Counted from the first letter of the stretch, positions 28,817 to 40,062 are shown. The stretch is DNA of 64,000 bases from Oncomelania hupensis (GCA_036898135.1 CM072517.1:59330990-59394989), one strand, 5' to 3'. Translations and numbers: made by a program. The notes: a model not told the origin generated them from the letters alone.

Positions 28817-31800
28817 TCAATGTTCTTTCAACCGCAAGGAAACGACGCCCTCGTCAGTTGCGGTCGTCATCGGCCCAGGGTCAAAGACAGTGATCTCGTG
28901 GGCTTTCCTGGAGTCAGTGCATCCTCCGTTGTCTTCCTCTCCCGTCGGATGTCCGACGCAGTCGACGTTGTCAGCTCCCAGAATGCATTCGCTGGGTCTC
29001 ACGGTCAGGTTGGCTTCTGCGGGACGGTAGAACAGCTCCCTCAAGGTCTGCAGATGCTCCTTCCAGGTCTGGGTGTGGACTTCATGTTCGACCAAAGTCG
29101 TAGAGCCTGGGACATCGCTGAAGCTATGGGGAAATTCGCCCATAAGGTCCTTGAGCTCCAACTTTTGACCTTCTGTCAAGCCTGGTCCTAGCTTAACGTC
29201 ATTGATGCCTTCTTTGCTGTGGAAGTCTCCCAGATCCAACAGTTCTTCGCTGTCAAAGCTGTCGTCGGTCACAGCTGCTGTTGCTGCATGTACAGTCTCT
29301 GGCGGCCTCTCCACGTACAGCTTAAGGAGGTTGGCGTGGTATATTTTGGAATGCTGGCCGACCTTCACCTTATAGTCGTTGATCCCCACCACGGTCTCTA
29401 CTTCGTACGGGCCTTTCCACTGCATCAGCAGCTTATTATGATCGGTAGGTAGCAGCACCAGCACTTTGTTGCCAGGTTTGAACTTCCTGTTCACAGCCCT
29501 ACGATCGTAGTAGTGCTTTCCACAGTCTTGGGACTTCTTCAGGTTTTCTCTGGCTATCTCGAGAGTCTGCGCCAGCTTCTCCCGTAGCTCAAACACGTAC
29601 TGGTAGCTGTTCTTCACCTCTGGGGTGTCTACTTCTTTCGTCCACAGTTCTTTTAGGATGTGCATCGGCCCGCGGATGGTTCTTCCGTACAGCAGCTCGA
29701 ACGGAGAAAAGCCGGTGGACTCCTGCGGTACTTCTCTGTAGGCGAAAAGTAAGGCGTTGATGTAGCGATGCCATTGTCTGGGCTGCTCGCTGCACAGTTT
29801 CTTCAAGGTGGACTTCAGCGTAGCATTGAACTTTTCGACAAGCCCGTTGCACATCGGATGGTAGGGTGTCGTAGTCAAATGCCGGATGCTCAGCAGTCTG
29901 TTCACCTCCTTCATGCAGTCAGAGACGAACTGCGTCCCGAGGTCTGTCAGAATTTCTTCAGGCACTCCAAGTCTACTGAACATGTCCACCAGTGCCTCTG
30001 CTACAGTTTCAGTGTCAATCTTCTTCAGTGGCACTGCTTCTGGGTACCGAGTCGCATAGTCCACTAAAGTCAGTACCCACCGATGACCTTCTTCACTCGG
30101 AGGTCTTATTTCGCCGATTAAGTCTAAAGCCACCCTCTTGAAAGGTCGGTCGATCAGAGGCATCCTCTGCATAGGCACTTTCGGGACCCTTCCTCGGGGT
30201 ATGGTCTTCTGGCAAATGTCACATGATCGGCAGAAACGGCTGACGTCCGCATGAAGTCCTGGCCAGTAGAACACCGCCTGGATTCTATCCGACGTCTTCT
30301 TGATACCCAGGTGACCTCCCATGATTGAGTCATGCGCTACTTCCATCACCTGGCGCCTTAAGGGTAATGGTACCAGTACTTGACGTAGTGGTTTACCTCC
30401 GTTGACCCTCGGGTGCTGGAAGATTCTGTACAGGATCTTGGCCTTCACCTCAAAATAGACCGTGCCACTGCCCTTGGTCACGTGGTCTTGGCGGTTCCTG
30501 TACTTGTTTAAAGTGCCATCAGCTCCCTGGAGCTGGATAAGCTTATCTCTGTCCACGATGGCAGCTTTGGAGTTGTCGGCGACCTTCAGTGGCGTAGACG
30601 TCTTGTCTCTCTTGGCCTGGGCCCTGGTTGTAACAGCACCGACAATCTCTGGTCGGCAGGGCTGAGCCGGAGTAACCACATTGTCCCGTAGCAGCTCTGT
30701 AAGGTCTCCATCGGGAAACGGCAATGGATCCTCCTCCACAACTTCGACGTGTTGAGTTGAGGCAGGACTCCACTCTGGATCGGGGTCGTCGGGTCGTCTC
30801 GCGCCGTCGATATTCCCGATCATCAAATCATACAGCGGCTTCTTCAGGCAAACCGCTTCGACTTCGCCTATGTAGAAAGGGGTGTTGACATGAATCTTCG
30901 CAACTGGCGCTCTCACACATTTGCTGTCGGCCATAAGTGTCCATTTTGAATCGCCAGTGAACTGTTCTTTAGCGATTAGGTCTTCTCTGACGATGACCCC
31001 ACTGCAGCCAGAGTCTCTTAAAACAGTCACTTCATGATTTCCGACGCGTCCCTTAGAAACAGGCATGTTCTGTACGGTCACAGCTGCGCTGGCGACGACG
31101 GGGATGGATTTCCCGTTGGCAAGGAGGAGTTGGCCATCAGTCATGCACTCTTGCACGTCCGCGGGAGTAGCTGCGCGCTCGGTCTCACTCGGAAGAATGA
31201 CGCTCCCGCCGCACACTTGATGGTCAGATCTACTGGTTTGCCGTTGGTTGGAGAACCGCCTCTGCCGGTTGCCCGCCGCTGCGTTGTCCGTACTGCTCCG
31301 CTGTCCGCTACTTTTGTTTTGAGGACAATTAGCCGCCCTGTGGTCTGTAGCGTTGCAGGTGAAACAGCCTCTTGAATGCCCTTCCCTGGGAGGTGGCGTG
31401 GAGTCCGTCTGTCTCTGGCTCGTCTGGCTCCCTTGGATCTGGTTCCCATGGTTTGCAGTCTTCTGAAAGTGTTTCGTCGCGCTGGGTGGCCCCAACGTTT
31501 TCTCATGAGCGATGAGATATCTTTCAGCAGCCTCAGCAACGTATTTTAGCGTCTGCAGCTTTTGTTCTTCTAAGTGGGTCGCTAGGTCCTTGTGACAGGC
31601 ATTGAGAAATTGTTCCTTCACGATCAGGTCATGGAGACTGTCGTAAGACTTCCTTTCGCCTGATAACTCCACCCACTTGTGTAGATATGACGACAGGCGT
31701 TCCACAAACTGCTTTGGCGTTTCGTCTGACTTGGGCCGGCATTCACGGAAGCGTTTACGGTAGCCCTTCTCTGTAAAGTTGTAGCACTGCAATAGGGCCT

Positions 31801-32302
31801 CTTTCAAGACGTCGTAGTCTTTAGCGTCATCGTCCGACAATCTGGTGTAGACGTCGAGTGCTTCTCCCGTCAGAAGTGCACTTAGTCGAATCGCCCAGTC
31901 TTGAGGTTGCCAGTTAGAGCTTTTGGCAAACCTTTCAAATCTCGCCAAATAACTGTCGATCTGGTCCTTCCCGTCGACGAAGGCTGGCAATTTTGGAGCC
32001 ATGTGGTCGCTGACGACTTGTGGCGCATGCTGATTGTTTTGGATACGCGCCAACTCTAGCTGGTATTGACGATCAGCTTCTAGTCGTCTCTCTTCCATCT
32101 CGTCACGCCGACGCTGTTCCTCTAATTCTCTTTCTTCACGCCGTCGCTGCTCTTCTCTTTCTTGACGCCGCTCTTCTCTGTCTTCTCGGCGACGCTGCTC
32201 TTCTAATTCTCTTTCTTCTATTCTCTCCTGGGACTTGACGTACTCCGTCAGCTGTTTGCCTTTGAGATTCAGTGCAATCCCTTTCTGCCAGAAGTCAGCC
32301 AT
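28817..32302 (-). CDS. Gag-PR-IN polyprotein of outer Ty3 element, RT core deleted
   Basis: I start at the ATG at 32302 (MADFWQKG); the frame is open to 32662, but upstream it is a Ser-rich repeat of QELSRK units. A long Glu/Arg coiled coil comes first. Then the Gag core, a CCHC knuckle (CFTCNATDHRAANC), protease (LRDSGCSGVIV) and integrase with HHCC part (FYWPG, CRSCDICQ), DLIGE, LTDLGTQF and NGLVEKFN (all three catalytic acids) and GPYEVETV. After the short RT lead-in (FSDVPGSTTLVEHEVH) the frame jumps to TWKEHLQTLRELF and DNVDCVGH, RT residues that normally follow the catalytic YxDD. RT motifs including YxDD and all RNase H are missing. The element needs RT from a relative. Confidence 0.93.
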   Translation of the reverse strand: MADFWQKGIALNLKGKQLTEYVKSQERIEERELEEQRRREDREERRQEREEQRRREERELEEQRRRDEMEERRLEADRQYQLELARIQNNQHAPQVVSDHMAPKLPAFVDGKDQIDSYLARFERFAKSSNWQPQDWAIRLSALLTGEALDVYTRLSDDDAKDYDVLKEALLQCYNFTEKGYRKRFRECRPKSDETPKQFVERLSSYLHKWVELSGERKSYDSLHDLIVKEQFLNACHKDLATHLEEQKLQTLKYVAEAAERYLIAHEKTLGPPSATKHFQKTANHGNQIQGSQTSQRQTDSTPPPREGHSRGCFTCNATDHRAANCPQNKSSGQRSSTDNAAAGNRQRRFSNQRQTSRSDHQVCGGSVILPSETERAATPADVQECMTDGQLLLANGKSIPVVASAAVTVQNMPVSKGRVGNHEVTVLRDSGCSGVIVREDLIAKEQFTGDSKWTLMADSKCVRAPVAKIHVNTPFYIGEVEAVCLKKPLYDLMIGNIDGARRPDDPDPEWSPASTQHVEVVEEDPLPFPDGDLTELLRDNVVTPAQPCRPEIVGAVTTRAQAKRDKTSTPLKVADNSKAAIVDRDKLIQLQGADGTLNKYRNRQDHVTKGSGTVYFEVKAKILYRIFQHPRVNGGKPLRQVLVPLPLRRQVMEVAHDSIMGGHLGIKKTSDRIQAVFYWPGLHADVSRFCRSCDICQKTIPRGRVPKVPMQRMPLIDRPFKRVALDLIGEIRPPSEEGHRWVLTLVDYATRYPEAVPLKKIDTETVAEALVDMFSRLGVPEEILTDLGTQFVSDCMKEVNRLLSIRHLTTTPYHPMCNGLVEKFNATLKSTLKKLCSEQPRQWHRYINALLFAYREVPQESTGFSPFELLYGRTIRGPMHILKELWTKEVDTPEVKNSYQYVFELREKLAQTLEIARENLKKSQDCGKHYYDRRAVNRKFKPGNKVLVLLPTDHNKLLMQWKGPYEVETVVGINDYKVKVGQHSKIYHANLLKLYVERPPETVHAATAAVTDDSFDSEELLDLGDFHSKEGINDVKLGPGLTEGQKLELKDLMGEFPHSFSDVPGSTTLVEHEVHTQTWKEHLQTLRELFYRPAEANLTVRPSECILGADNVDCVGHPTGEEDNGGCTDSRKAHEITVFDPGPMTTATDEGVVSLRLKEH

Positions 32303-32848
32303 CTTGATGCTTCTGGAAAGTTCTTGTCTGGAAAATTTTCTAGAAAGTTCTTGACTGTAGAGTTCTTTTTTTCTGGAAAGTTCTTGACTGTGCTGTACCT
32401 TTCTAGACTGTTCTAGAACAGCACGCTTTCTGCAGTAGCGCTGATGCTTGTCACTAGTCGCCTTCGCTGACGTAGGCCCCGCTGTCCTCGTCGTATGCGA
32501 CGCTGCACCACGCTGGTGTTGATGTACACGCTCCTGTGCTGAAGTAGACGCGACGTCCGCTCGCCGCTCTCTGTAACACTGGCGATGTAGCTCCGAGACT
32601 GTCCTTCGACGTAGTCTTACGGCAGCCACGTAGTCCCGATTTGTTGTTCGCTCACGAAGCAACTCTTCAGCGACTACACGCCCTTGCAGTCAACCCGAAC
32701 CTATCGGTGATGTAGTCCCAGTATGTTGGCCCCTCTCGACGCAACTCGTTGGCGGCTACCCTCGATGACTGCCTCTCGTAACGTTGACTCGCTTGTTGTA
32801 GCAGTTGAACCCTTGGCTATGGCGTGAATCGCGGCTTGACCCCCAAAA
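32303..32848 (-). other. 5' leader and primer-site region of outer element
   Basis: Between the 5' LTR and Gag. Minus strand after the LTR reads TTT then TGGGGGTCAAGCC, a good primer binding site start (about 32830-32845). The next about 500 bp are leader sequence including the in-frame QELSRK-type repeats. Confidence 0.65.
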
Positions 32849-33496
32849 TGTTACACTCAGTTTGATGTTGGTGTTTTCTATCAGTATCTGATTCAGCCCC
32901 GATGCTTGAATTCCTGATAGTTGTGTAACTCAGATTCGTTTATTCACACAGCCCGTCCAAACAGCATACAAGTCACAAAGTCGACGTATGAAGTTTTCCA
33001 CTTTTATTCAGCACACACCAACAACTGCATACAATTCTCAATTCAACTCAACAACTTTCACAGCAACTTTCCAAATCACTATCAACAACTTTTCTCTCCA
33101 TCAACCATCTCTCGGCACACGATTAAATAACCTCTCTCTTTTCCGGAAAGATTTCGAATACCGTAGAAATGACGCACTGCCACCAATCGAATAAAAGATC
33201 GTCATCACTGATTTACGTCATTCATCTCTCCACACATTTCTTCTCCTTCCGGATCGTTCCTTCAAATTTCTACAATTATCCCGAATCTTCGATCGATAGT
33301 AAACAAGCCGATCCGGAAGATTCTACAACAATATCGACTAACGAAAATTATCAACGTTATACAAAGCCTCTCCTAACAACAATGCAAACTCAAATCAAAG
33401 GTAAATAAACTCCATTATTGAATACTTTGCAAATCGAAACGATTAGATCTATCGTACACGCTTCCGACATACTTTCGTTCGCGTTTCAACGTAACA
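32849..33496 (-). repeat. outer element 5' LTR, intact, 648 bp
   Basis: TGTTAC...GTAACA on the plus strand. It has the sequence of the empty insertion site for the inner element (TTCAGCACACACCAAC). AATAAA-like and promoter signals were not mapped. Frames 32921-33408 are LTR artefacts. Confidence 0.93.
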
Positions 33497-33690
33497 ACTG
33501 TGCCTTGCAGGATGGTCTTGGCAAGACCTGATGATCTGGCCATACCATCGGAGTTTCCGTTTTTTCACCACTGCTGGTCCTGATTTGGCTCGGAAAAGTC
33601 CGCTGGACATAAAGCAATAACCATGTAATGTAATGTTTTCACCACTGTGAGCAGGTCATCGGGTTGTCCAATAACTTGTGTGGTTTAAAA
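33497..33690 (-). repeat. RTE-like LINE 3' fragment, copy A (right piece)
   Basis: Starts with the ACTGT duplicate and continues the LINE 3' coding remnant broken at 19834 (CCTTGCAGGATGGTCTT and on). It is itself split by the family R insertion at 33574-33635 and resumes TTTTCACCACTG up to about 33690. Confidence 0.8.
33574..33635 (+). repeat. family R, 5'-truncated copy with 12-bp TSD
   Basis: 62 bp of the family R 3' end (TTGGCTCGGAAAAGTCCGC...) with an ATGTAATGTAATG tail. It is flanked by perfect direct repeats TTTTCACCACTG (33562-33573, 33636-33647). A textbook target-primed insertion with 5' truncation. Confidence 0.9.
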
Positions 33691-34028
33691 TTATAAAATT
33701 CAAAATACTTAAAATATAAAAAAAATAACATTTGTATTAAAATAAAAAGAAAGTCCTTATTACAATTAAACAGTTCAACTCAACATTTAAACATCAACAT
33801 CATAATATTAAAAGTACATCGCATACAATGATTAAAATTATAACAAGTTTCCCATCTGATTACGCCATAATGGATGCGATTTTCAGCATTAATTCATTAT
33901 CAGCTAATATGTTTTGTATACCCTTAACTCTGTCTGATAATAGTATTTACTATTAATATTTCGTTCTGTACATTGATGTTGTTTTGTTGTTGTTGTTTTG
34001 TTGTTGTTTTGTTGTTGTTGTTGTTCTT

Positions 34029-34092
<64 letters not shown>

Positions 34093-34131
34093 CCATCATC
34101 ATCACCATTTTGTTGTTCTTCTTATCATCAT
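33691..34131. repeat. AT-rich spacer and (GTT)n/(ATC)n microsatellites
   Basis: No gene is visible. (GTT)n lies at about 33976-34025 and (ATC)n at about 34028-34110. Poly-His or poly-Ser frames here are microsatellite artefacts. Confidence 0.85.
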
Positions 34132-36161
34132 TGTGACGACACGAGTTTTGACACACGCTAAGATTCTTCCTTCTGTGTCGGAGTGTATATGGTATATAGT
34201 TTCATATCTCTGAGTGTATTTGGTATATAGTTTCATATCTCTGAGAGTGCGATGTGCGAAGTTTGAATCAGCATTTGTATTGCGTAGTGTAAGTTATGAA
34301 TTTAGGTTTTTCACGTGTTTTACGCATAGCTCTATAGCGGAAAATAGCTGAACGGAATTCTGTGCCTTGTACTGTGGACGGGAAGCGGCGAAAAGAGGGT
34401 TAGAGTCAAGTTGGTAGCGCTTGTGGTTTGACATGACTGGGTAGATTGTGATTGCCCTTATCAGAGTATAGGTGTAGGGTCCTTCTACAAGGGTTGTGTT
34501 TTGTGTTTGGAACCACCCAAGGTCTTGTTCTCTTTATTAAGAGCAAGAATGTTCAGTATACTGTCAACGCTGTGGTAATAAAGTAAATTTGTCACAGTGA
34601 GGAGGAATATCACCGCCACCATTTCTTTGTGATAGGTGTAGGGTGTGTTCTTCAGGGTGTGTGTTCTTATTTTAGAGACCACCCAAGACCTGTGCACTTC
34701 GCCAGTGACAGGGTGACCTGGGACCAGTAACAGACGAACGAACCATCTATTTCTCTACAGACAGTGTTGTGTTGTGTTGTGGTGTGGTGTTTATGTGTCT
34801 GTAACCTCACAGGCCGAGGACTTGAAGGTGAGTGGGTGCCCAGTATCTCAGTTCCTTTAGTGGCTATACACTCTGAGCATGTATACGTGAATGAATGATG
34901 ATGGATGAAGGGGAAAGGGGTGTTTTCATAAATAGTAATTTTTTAATATGATTTTCTTAATGTAGATGTAAAATGGAATAATGTTGAAGTTGTTGCCAAA
35001 ATGAGGTCGTGAGTGTTGATGTATTATAGCATGCCAGAGGGGTGATGAATGTGAGGGAGGGGTGATGAAAATGAGGTCAAGAGTGACGATGTATTATATA
35101 TTATAATATGTGAGAGGGGGGACGATGGACTATTGTATGCTAGGGGGGTGATGAATATGGAAGAGGGGTGATGAAGGTGAAAGAAAGGATGAATCAGGAT
35201 GGTTGACTAGAAATAGAATCATAATATGCATTTGTATTTGTATAAATAACCATGTTTATTAGAAGGGATAAAAATTATAGAAGAATTATGAATTGTTGTA
35301 ATGCATAAATAAACAGGTAAAGATGGCGGACGGCGGAAGGAGTTATTTCCCATGTATTGTTTACATTGTTGAGGTAGCTTAGTAAGACGGCTTATTTGTT
35401 GACCAGATTGGGCCTGCTGTTACTGCTGCTACTACTATTGTACTTCTACATTCTGTTCCTACGTATTTCTCCGCCCACCTCTACGTGCTTCTACTGCTGC
35501 TGTTGGGTATTGGATGCTGTGGCTCTATCCGCTGGTGTCTTTGGTGCCGGGCTGAGACGGTGCGAGTCCTTTGCCTCCTGGGTGCTACAAGACCCTTGCT
35601 ACTGGGAGGACTACGGCCTGGTTCCTCCACTCAGGCTCGTGCATGCTCACAAGCATGCATACAACTCTACACGCACATAAACATATACATAAACCTGTGA
35701 CTATTTACTACAGTCTGTGATAGATGCAAGACCTTAGTGCAACTCCAGATAGATTAATCAGTTCGGATTGAAGAGCGTTATGGTTCACAGTGTATAAAGA
35801 GTTTGACAGTAATTAAATACGTTTCCTCAAGTCTTGGTGACTGAACACTTAAGCCTTCAGTTGTGTTATTTCATCTTTATTCTCATATTGTTATATCTTG
35901 ATTGTATTGGCATCTTGTGTCCAGTGTCAAGGGGGTTACGGATTAGGCATGGGAGGTAATTGATTGTTAATTGTTGGGGTTGTGGGACTGGCTATGGGTT
36001 GAGGTAGGGTTAGATTCCCCATTTTCCTGTGTGATTGTATGTTGAATAAAAGAGTGTAAATGTTCGTCTGGCATTTGTGTTATTTTTTTTTTAAGTTTGA
36101 GTTTGTATCCCAGCACTCGCGGTTGAGCTGATGTCACTGAACCCATTCGGGTGACGTGACA
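34132..36161. repeat. probable solo LTR, 2,030 bp
   Basis: Starts TGTGACG, ends CGTGACA, and is flanked by ATCAT (34127-34131, 36162-36166). The last 8 bases, ACGTGACA, match the end of the inner Ty3 LTR. AATAAA lies near 36045. No protein-coding region is visible, and a frame at 35396-35680 is not convincing. The flank is an (ATC)n tract, so the duplicate is weaker evidence than usual; a short non-autonomous LTR element is the alternative. Confidence 0.55.
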
Positions 36162-36202
36162 ATCATCATCATCGTCGTCGTCGTCGTCATGTCTATTGAT
36201 TG

Positions 36203-36768
36203 ATTTTGATTGATTTATTGTTGCTTTAGGTCCAGCGGACTCTTCCGAGCCAAATCAGGACCGGACAACCCCCGATCCGCATAAAAGATCTGCTGAAACA
36301 ACCCCAGTGGGAAAATTGAATGCCCTCCACCGGCCAGTCACTTTACAATAAAGACATCCCACGCGGGGGACGGCTGAGGGTTGACCTCAACTACGCGAAC
36401 ACCCCGGTTACAAAAACAAAATAGAATACAAACATCATTATAAATCATCAACCAAACACATACATATAAAATGCCTATAGTGCTAAATAGTACAATCATA
36501 GGAAGCCCTAGTGACCACCCGGCAGAAAGCGTCCAACACTCCCAAGCTGATCCAACAGACCTCATACACAAACAAGGAGTCTTGTCCAGGAAGAGTTTTC
36601 AAGAAAAAAGGTAGGTCATTGATCTAGCGAAGAAGAAGATAGTATAGCAGAGTGAAGGACAGAGCAGGAATAGGAAAGAGTAAATGAGGAAGACAGCGAC
36701 AGTGGGAATTTAAAGCACTAAATTTCCATAAAGTGGGGATACTATTTATACTGAAAACCCCCGGCATT
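36203..36768 (-). repeat. dispersed retroposon family R, near full-length copy
   Basis: About 565 bp, reversed. Its 3' end is next to an (AATC)n-like tail at 36203-36222 and the 5' end is CCGGGGGTTTTC (complement at about 36757-36768). It shows the uninterrupted sequence at the Polinton target (GGGAATTTAAAGCAC, about 36708). A 5' region carries a CT/A-rich stretch (TCTTCTTCTTCGC). Confidence 0.85.
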
Positions 36769-37112
36769 ACTAGCAATACGGCATTATACAAGTGCCACTA
36801 TATCGCGGGGTTTTGTGTGCTTGACCTATCGTTGATAATACAGAGACATGGACAGTTCACAGCTGACGGTGTGGAGGAATGTTGTGAATGAACTGATAGG
36901 AAAGTGGACATCTCCAAATCTTCATTCAACTTCGCCCTTGGAAAAGTGAGACCTGTTCCGTTTCCGTGAGGCCTTTTAGCGGATGCTTGTGCAAATATCA
37001 CGGGTGAGGGACAGTGAAAACGCTGCTGCAGCAGCTATTTGTCGTTATCATTGAGGATCCGCACCAAGCGTGAAACGGCGGATTCATCGACCCCCGGGAT
37101 CAGCAAGGAAGA

Positions 37113-37202
<90 letters not shown>

Positions 37203-38688
37203 CTCCCCCCCTCTCTCTCTCACACACACACACATCATGGTTTGATTCGCTTCTTTCATTCACTGATCAACTATACTGCATCTGGTATAGCTGTCTATAG
37301 ACAAGACTCGGTTTACATACTGATCAAACGGAGGTTCAGAGATGCTTGAAACTGCGCAGGAATTTTTTTTTTAAAAAACGTCGGCCCTAATTCATCTTTT
37401 TATTTACCACTAGATAAATTCGCACTTATATTCCACGACCAGCAACCAATACTACTTCAGTCTGTATACCGAGTTACACAGATAGGAGTTCAAAGATTTA
37501 TTCTGGAATTGTTTAGTCAGGAACATTCACATGTCGTCCTTTCCAGTTTCTTCTTCTTCCATCATCCAGTTCTTTCACGCACCGATCAGCTACCATGCTG
37601 CATCTGTTGTAATAGTACTTCTGCATCTTTTTTATTTTATTTTTTTAACTACTAACGTTTTCATTTGTAGACATAAACAAATTATTTTTTTTGTAATGCA
37701 AAAGCGCCCTTCTTGTGATAACAAATTGCCTCCCCTGACTGTGATTACTTCTCTTGATGAAAAGTGCTGGTCTGTGATGTGTTTACCTTTGATGGTAGAG
37801 ATCTATTATTTGCCAGAATAATGTGACAATTACGTATATAATATTTGTATAACTTTCCTTTGTGTACAAGCATAAGCCGTCTTTGTTGTGTAGCATGTGT
37901 GTGCAGTTTAATACTCTACTAATATATAATATTGTAAGCCTCCCTCTGTGCCGAGTACTAGGTGGTTAACTCCAGATCGGCCGCGTCAACTTTGCCCGGT
38001 GTTAAACTTTTCAGGATTTAGACCAAGGCAGTCAACACGCTCGATCTAAGTCGGCTAGGAGATAACTTACAAAGTTTGAAAAGAGAAAAAGAGAAAATAA
38101 GAAAACTGACGAAACAAACACTCAGAAATCAGACACATAAAATCACTAATTAACCATTAGTAAAAGTACATTCCCACGACAGTTACACTTTATATTTTCA
38201 ACTATATTCACACCTCTACACACACACACAATTCAGTCTCTTCCATTTTTTTGCACCACTATTACACATATACCAATGTAATTCAAATGTACGCAGCATT
38301 TCATTTGACTGACAAACCACTCATGCACGCTCAAGTTTGTGGACTTGGCTTGGTTCACAGCCACAGTCCCACAGTATAAAACACAGTGATGTGGTATAAA
38401 GATTTCAATGCTTGAAAGTCCTCAGCAAGGAAACAAGTCTGCAGCCCTTCGAAACAGCTACAGGCGCTCACAGGCCGCTATAGCCTGTGGGTCAACGACC
38501 CGAACCAGAACTATCATCTTCTTCCTCCTCCTCTTGTCTCATTGTGATCTTCTATATTTTTACTTCTCATCCTCTCTGAGTTCCTTCTTTTCTTTCTCGT
38601 TGTAGCGTTCATCTTTTTCTTCTGCTCTCATTCGTCTTTTCTTTTCATCTTTACCATGCATTTCGCCACCACCCTACCCCCACCCCAC

Positions 38689-38721
<33 letters not shown>

Positions 38722-38736
38722 TAATCCTTTTATCTC
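36769..38736. other. spacer without recognisable gene, with long (CT)n
   Basis: (CT)n of about 80 bp at 37119-37199. Poly-C/poly-T at 38685-38722. Frames at 37531-37821 and 38408-38605 lack any recognisable domain. I see nothing else supportable. Confidence 0.7.
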
Positions 38737-39295
38737 TGTTACGTTGAGACTCGCGCGGCGGTCCGAATGGCACGCGCGCGATAGATCTGTTCGTTTTGTT
38801 TTGCTAAGCATGCAATAACAGAGTGTATTTATCTTTGATTTGATTTTGCATTGTTATTAGAAGAAGCTTTGTATAACGTTGGTAATTTTAGTTGGTCGAT
38901 ATTATTTGAGAATTGTCTAGAGTCGGTTGTTTACTATCGATCGAAGCGTATGGATAATTCTAGTGGTAACTATAGAAGCTTCCATTCCAAATAAGGTTGT
39001 ATGACGTGAGACAGTGATGACAAAGCTTGTTCTGATCTGTTGTATTAGAGTTGAGAAAGTTGTAAAAAGTGGAAAGTTGATAGTCGAGAATTGTAAAGTG
39101 AAAAGCGAGTGAACGATTGTATGCAGTTGTTGATGTATGCTGAATAAAAGTGGAAAACTTCAAACGACGACTCCTGCCTTGTTGATGATTGAACGGGTTG
39201 CGTGGATAAACGAATCTGAGTTACACCTATCAGGATTTCAAGCATCGGGGCTGAAGCAACTACTGATAGAGAAAAAAACAACATCGAGTGTAACA
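38737..39295 (+). repeat. solo LTR related to the outer Ty3 element
   Basis: 559 bp, TGTTACGTTGAGAC to GAGTGTAACA, with a perfect 5-bp TSD ATCTC (38732-38736, 39296-39300). It is the same family as the 648-bp LTR: both share GCTGAATAAAAGTGGAAAA and AACGAATCTGAGTTACAC in the same order. AATAAA near 39142. A product of LTR-LTR recombination. Confidence 0.9.
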
Positions 39296-39375
39296 ATCTC
39301 CCTCCCCTTTATTCGTGTTGTCATCTGCCTCATCCTTCTCCTCCATCTTCTTCTCCCCCACTCTCTTGTTTTTGT

Positions 39376-39401
39376 GCTTGTGTGTTGTTGTTATTATTAT
39401 T

Positions 39402-39454
<53 letters not shown>

Positions 39455-39545
39455 TATCATCATCATCATCACCTTCATTATCATCATAGCCATCATCATC
39501 CATCATCATCAACATCGTCATCATAATCATCACCATCATCATCTC
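39376..39545. repeat. (ATC)n/(ATT)n microsatellite
   Basis: About 170 bp of mainly ATC triplets with interruptions. Frames through it (poly-His, poly-Ile, poly-Met/Asp) are artefacts. Confidence 0.95.
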
Positions 39546-39674
39546 CTGTATTGATTTAGTTAAATCAGCTTATGCAGATCAACAACTGAAGTGCACGCGA
39601 GGGAACTCTGCACCCGTTAGGGTCTTGCACTTGCATTTAATGAGTTTATTTATTTAACAAACTTAAATCATTAG

Positions 39675-39850
39675 GCTTCGTGGCGCAGTGGATTAATCGC
39701 CGGATTCCTATGCCGAAGGTCGCGGGTTCGATTCCCGCAAGGGGCGAACGCACGTGACTTAGGTACAAGACTATTGATGCCACCGAGGATTTTCTTTGGG
39801 TACTACGGTTTCCTCCTCCCATCAATAATGGTATTGGACACAGTCAATAT
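39675..39850 (+). repeat. tRNA-derived SINE
   Basis: A-box-like TGGCGCAGTGGATTAATCGC and B-box GGTTCGATTCC lie in a tRNA-like head (39675-39747). A body with GGGTACTACGGTTTCCTCC follows. Acceptor and anticodon stems pair poorly, so I call a SINE, not a tRNA gene. Confidence 0.7.
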
Positions 39851-40062
39851 AAAAATATCAAAAATAACAATTCTATTTCCTTTCTTCTAATAGCGATCTC
39901 CATGCCATTACACCACATGTTAGTTTGACTGAAAGATGCGTGTTTGTTGTGTGTGTGTGTGTGTGTGTGTGAGTGGGTAAAACATGTGAGCCTGTATGTT
40001 GCTACAGATCGCCGCTCTCTGAGCCTGAGTGGTGATTTGGGGAAAAGAGCGTATATAACACC

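Larger units (their letters stand above)
19835..33496 (-). mobile_element. outer Ty3-type LTR retrotransposon (RT/RNase H deleted), carrying a nested element
   Basis: Minus-strand element bounded by 648-bp LTRs (TGTTAC...GTAACA) with a perfect 5-bp TSD ACTGT at 19830-19834 and 33497-33501. The left (3') LTR is split at 20005 by a second LTR element. The internal region (28562-32848) has a single long frame with Gag, protease and integrase, but the reverse transcriptase core and RNase H are missing, so it is non-autonomous. The two LTRs look nearly identical by eye, so insertion was recent. Confidence 0.93.

Noticed and set aside
33953..34213. Poly-His, poly-Ser and poly-Met frames
   Set aside because: They are translations of the (ATC)n and (GTT)n microsatellites.
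39675..39747. Possible tRNA gene
   Set aside because: A and B boxes are good, but acceptor and anticodon stems mismatch and a SINE body follows.
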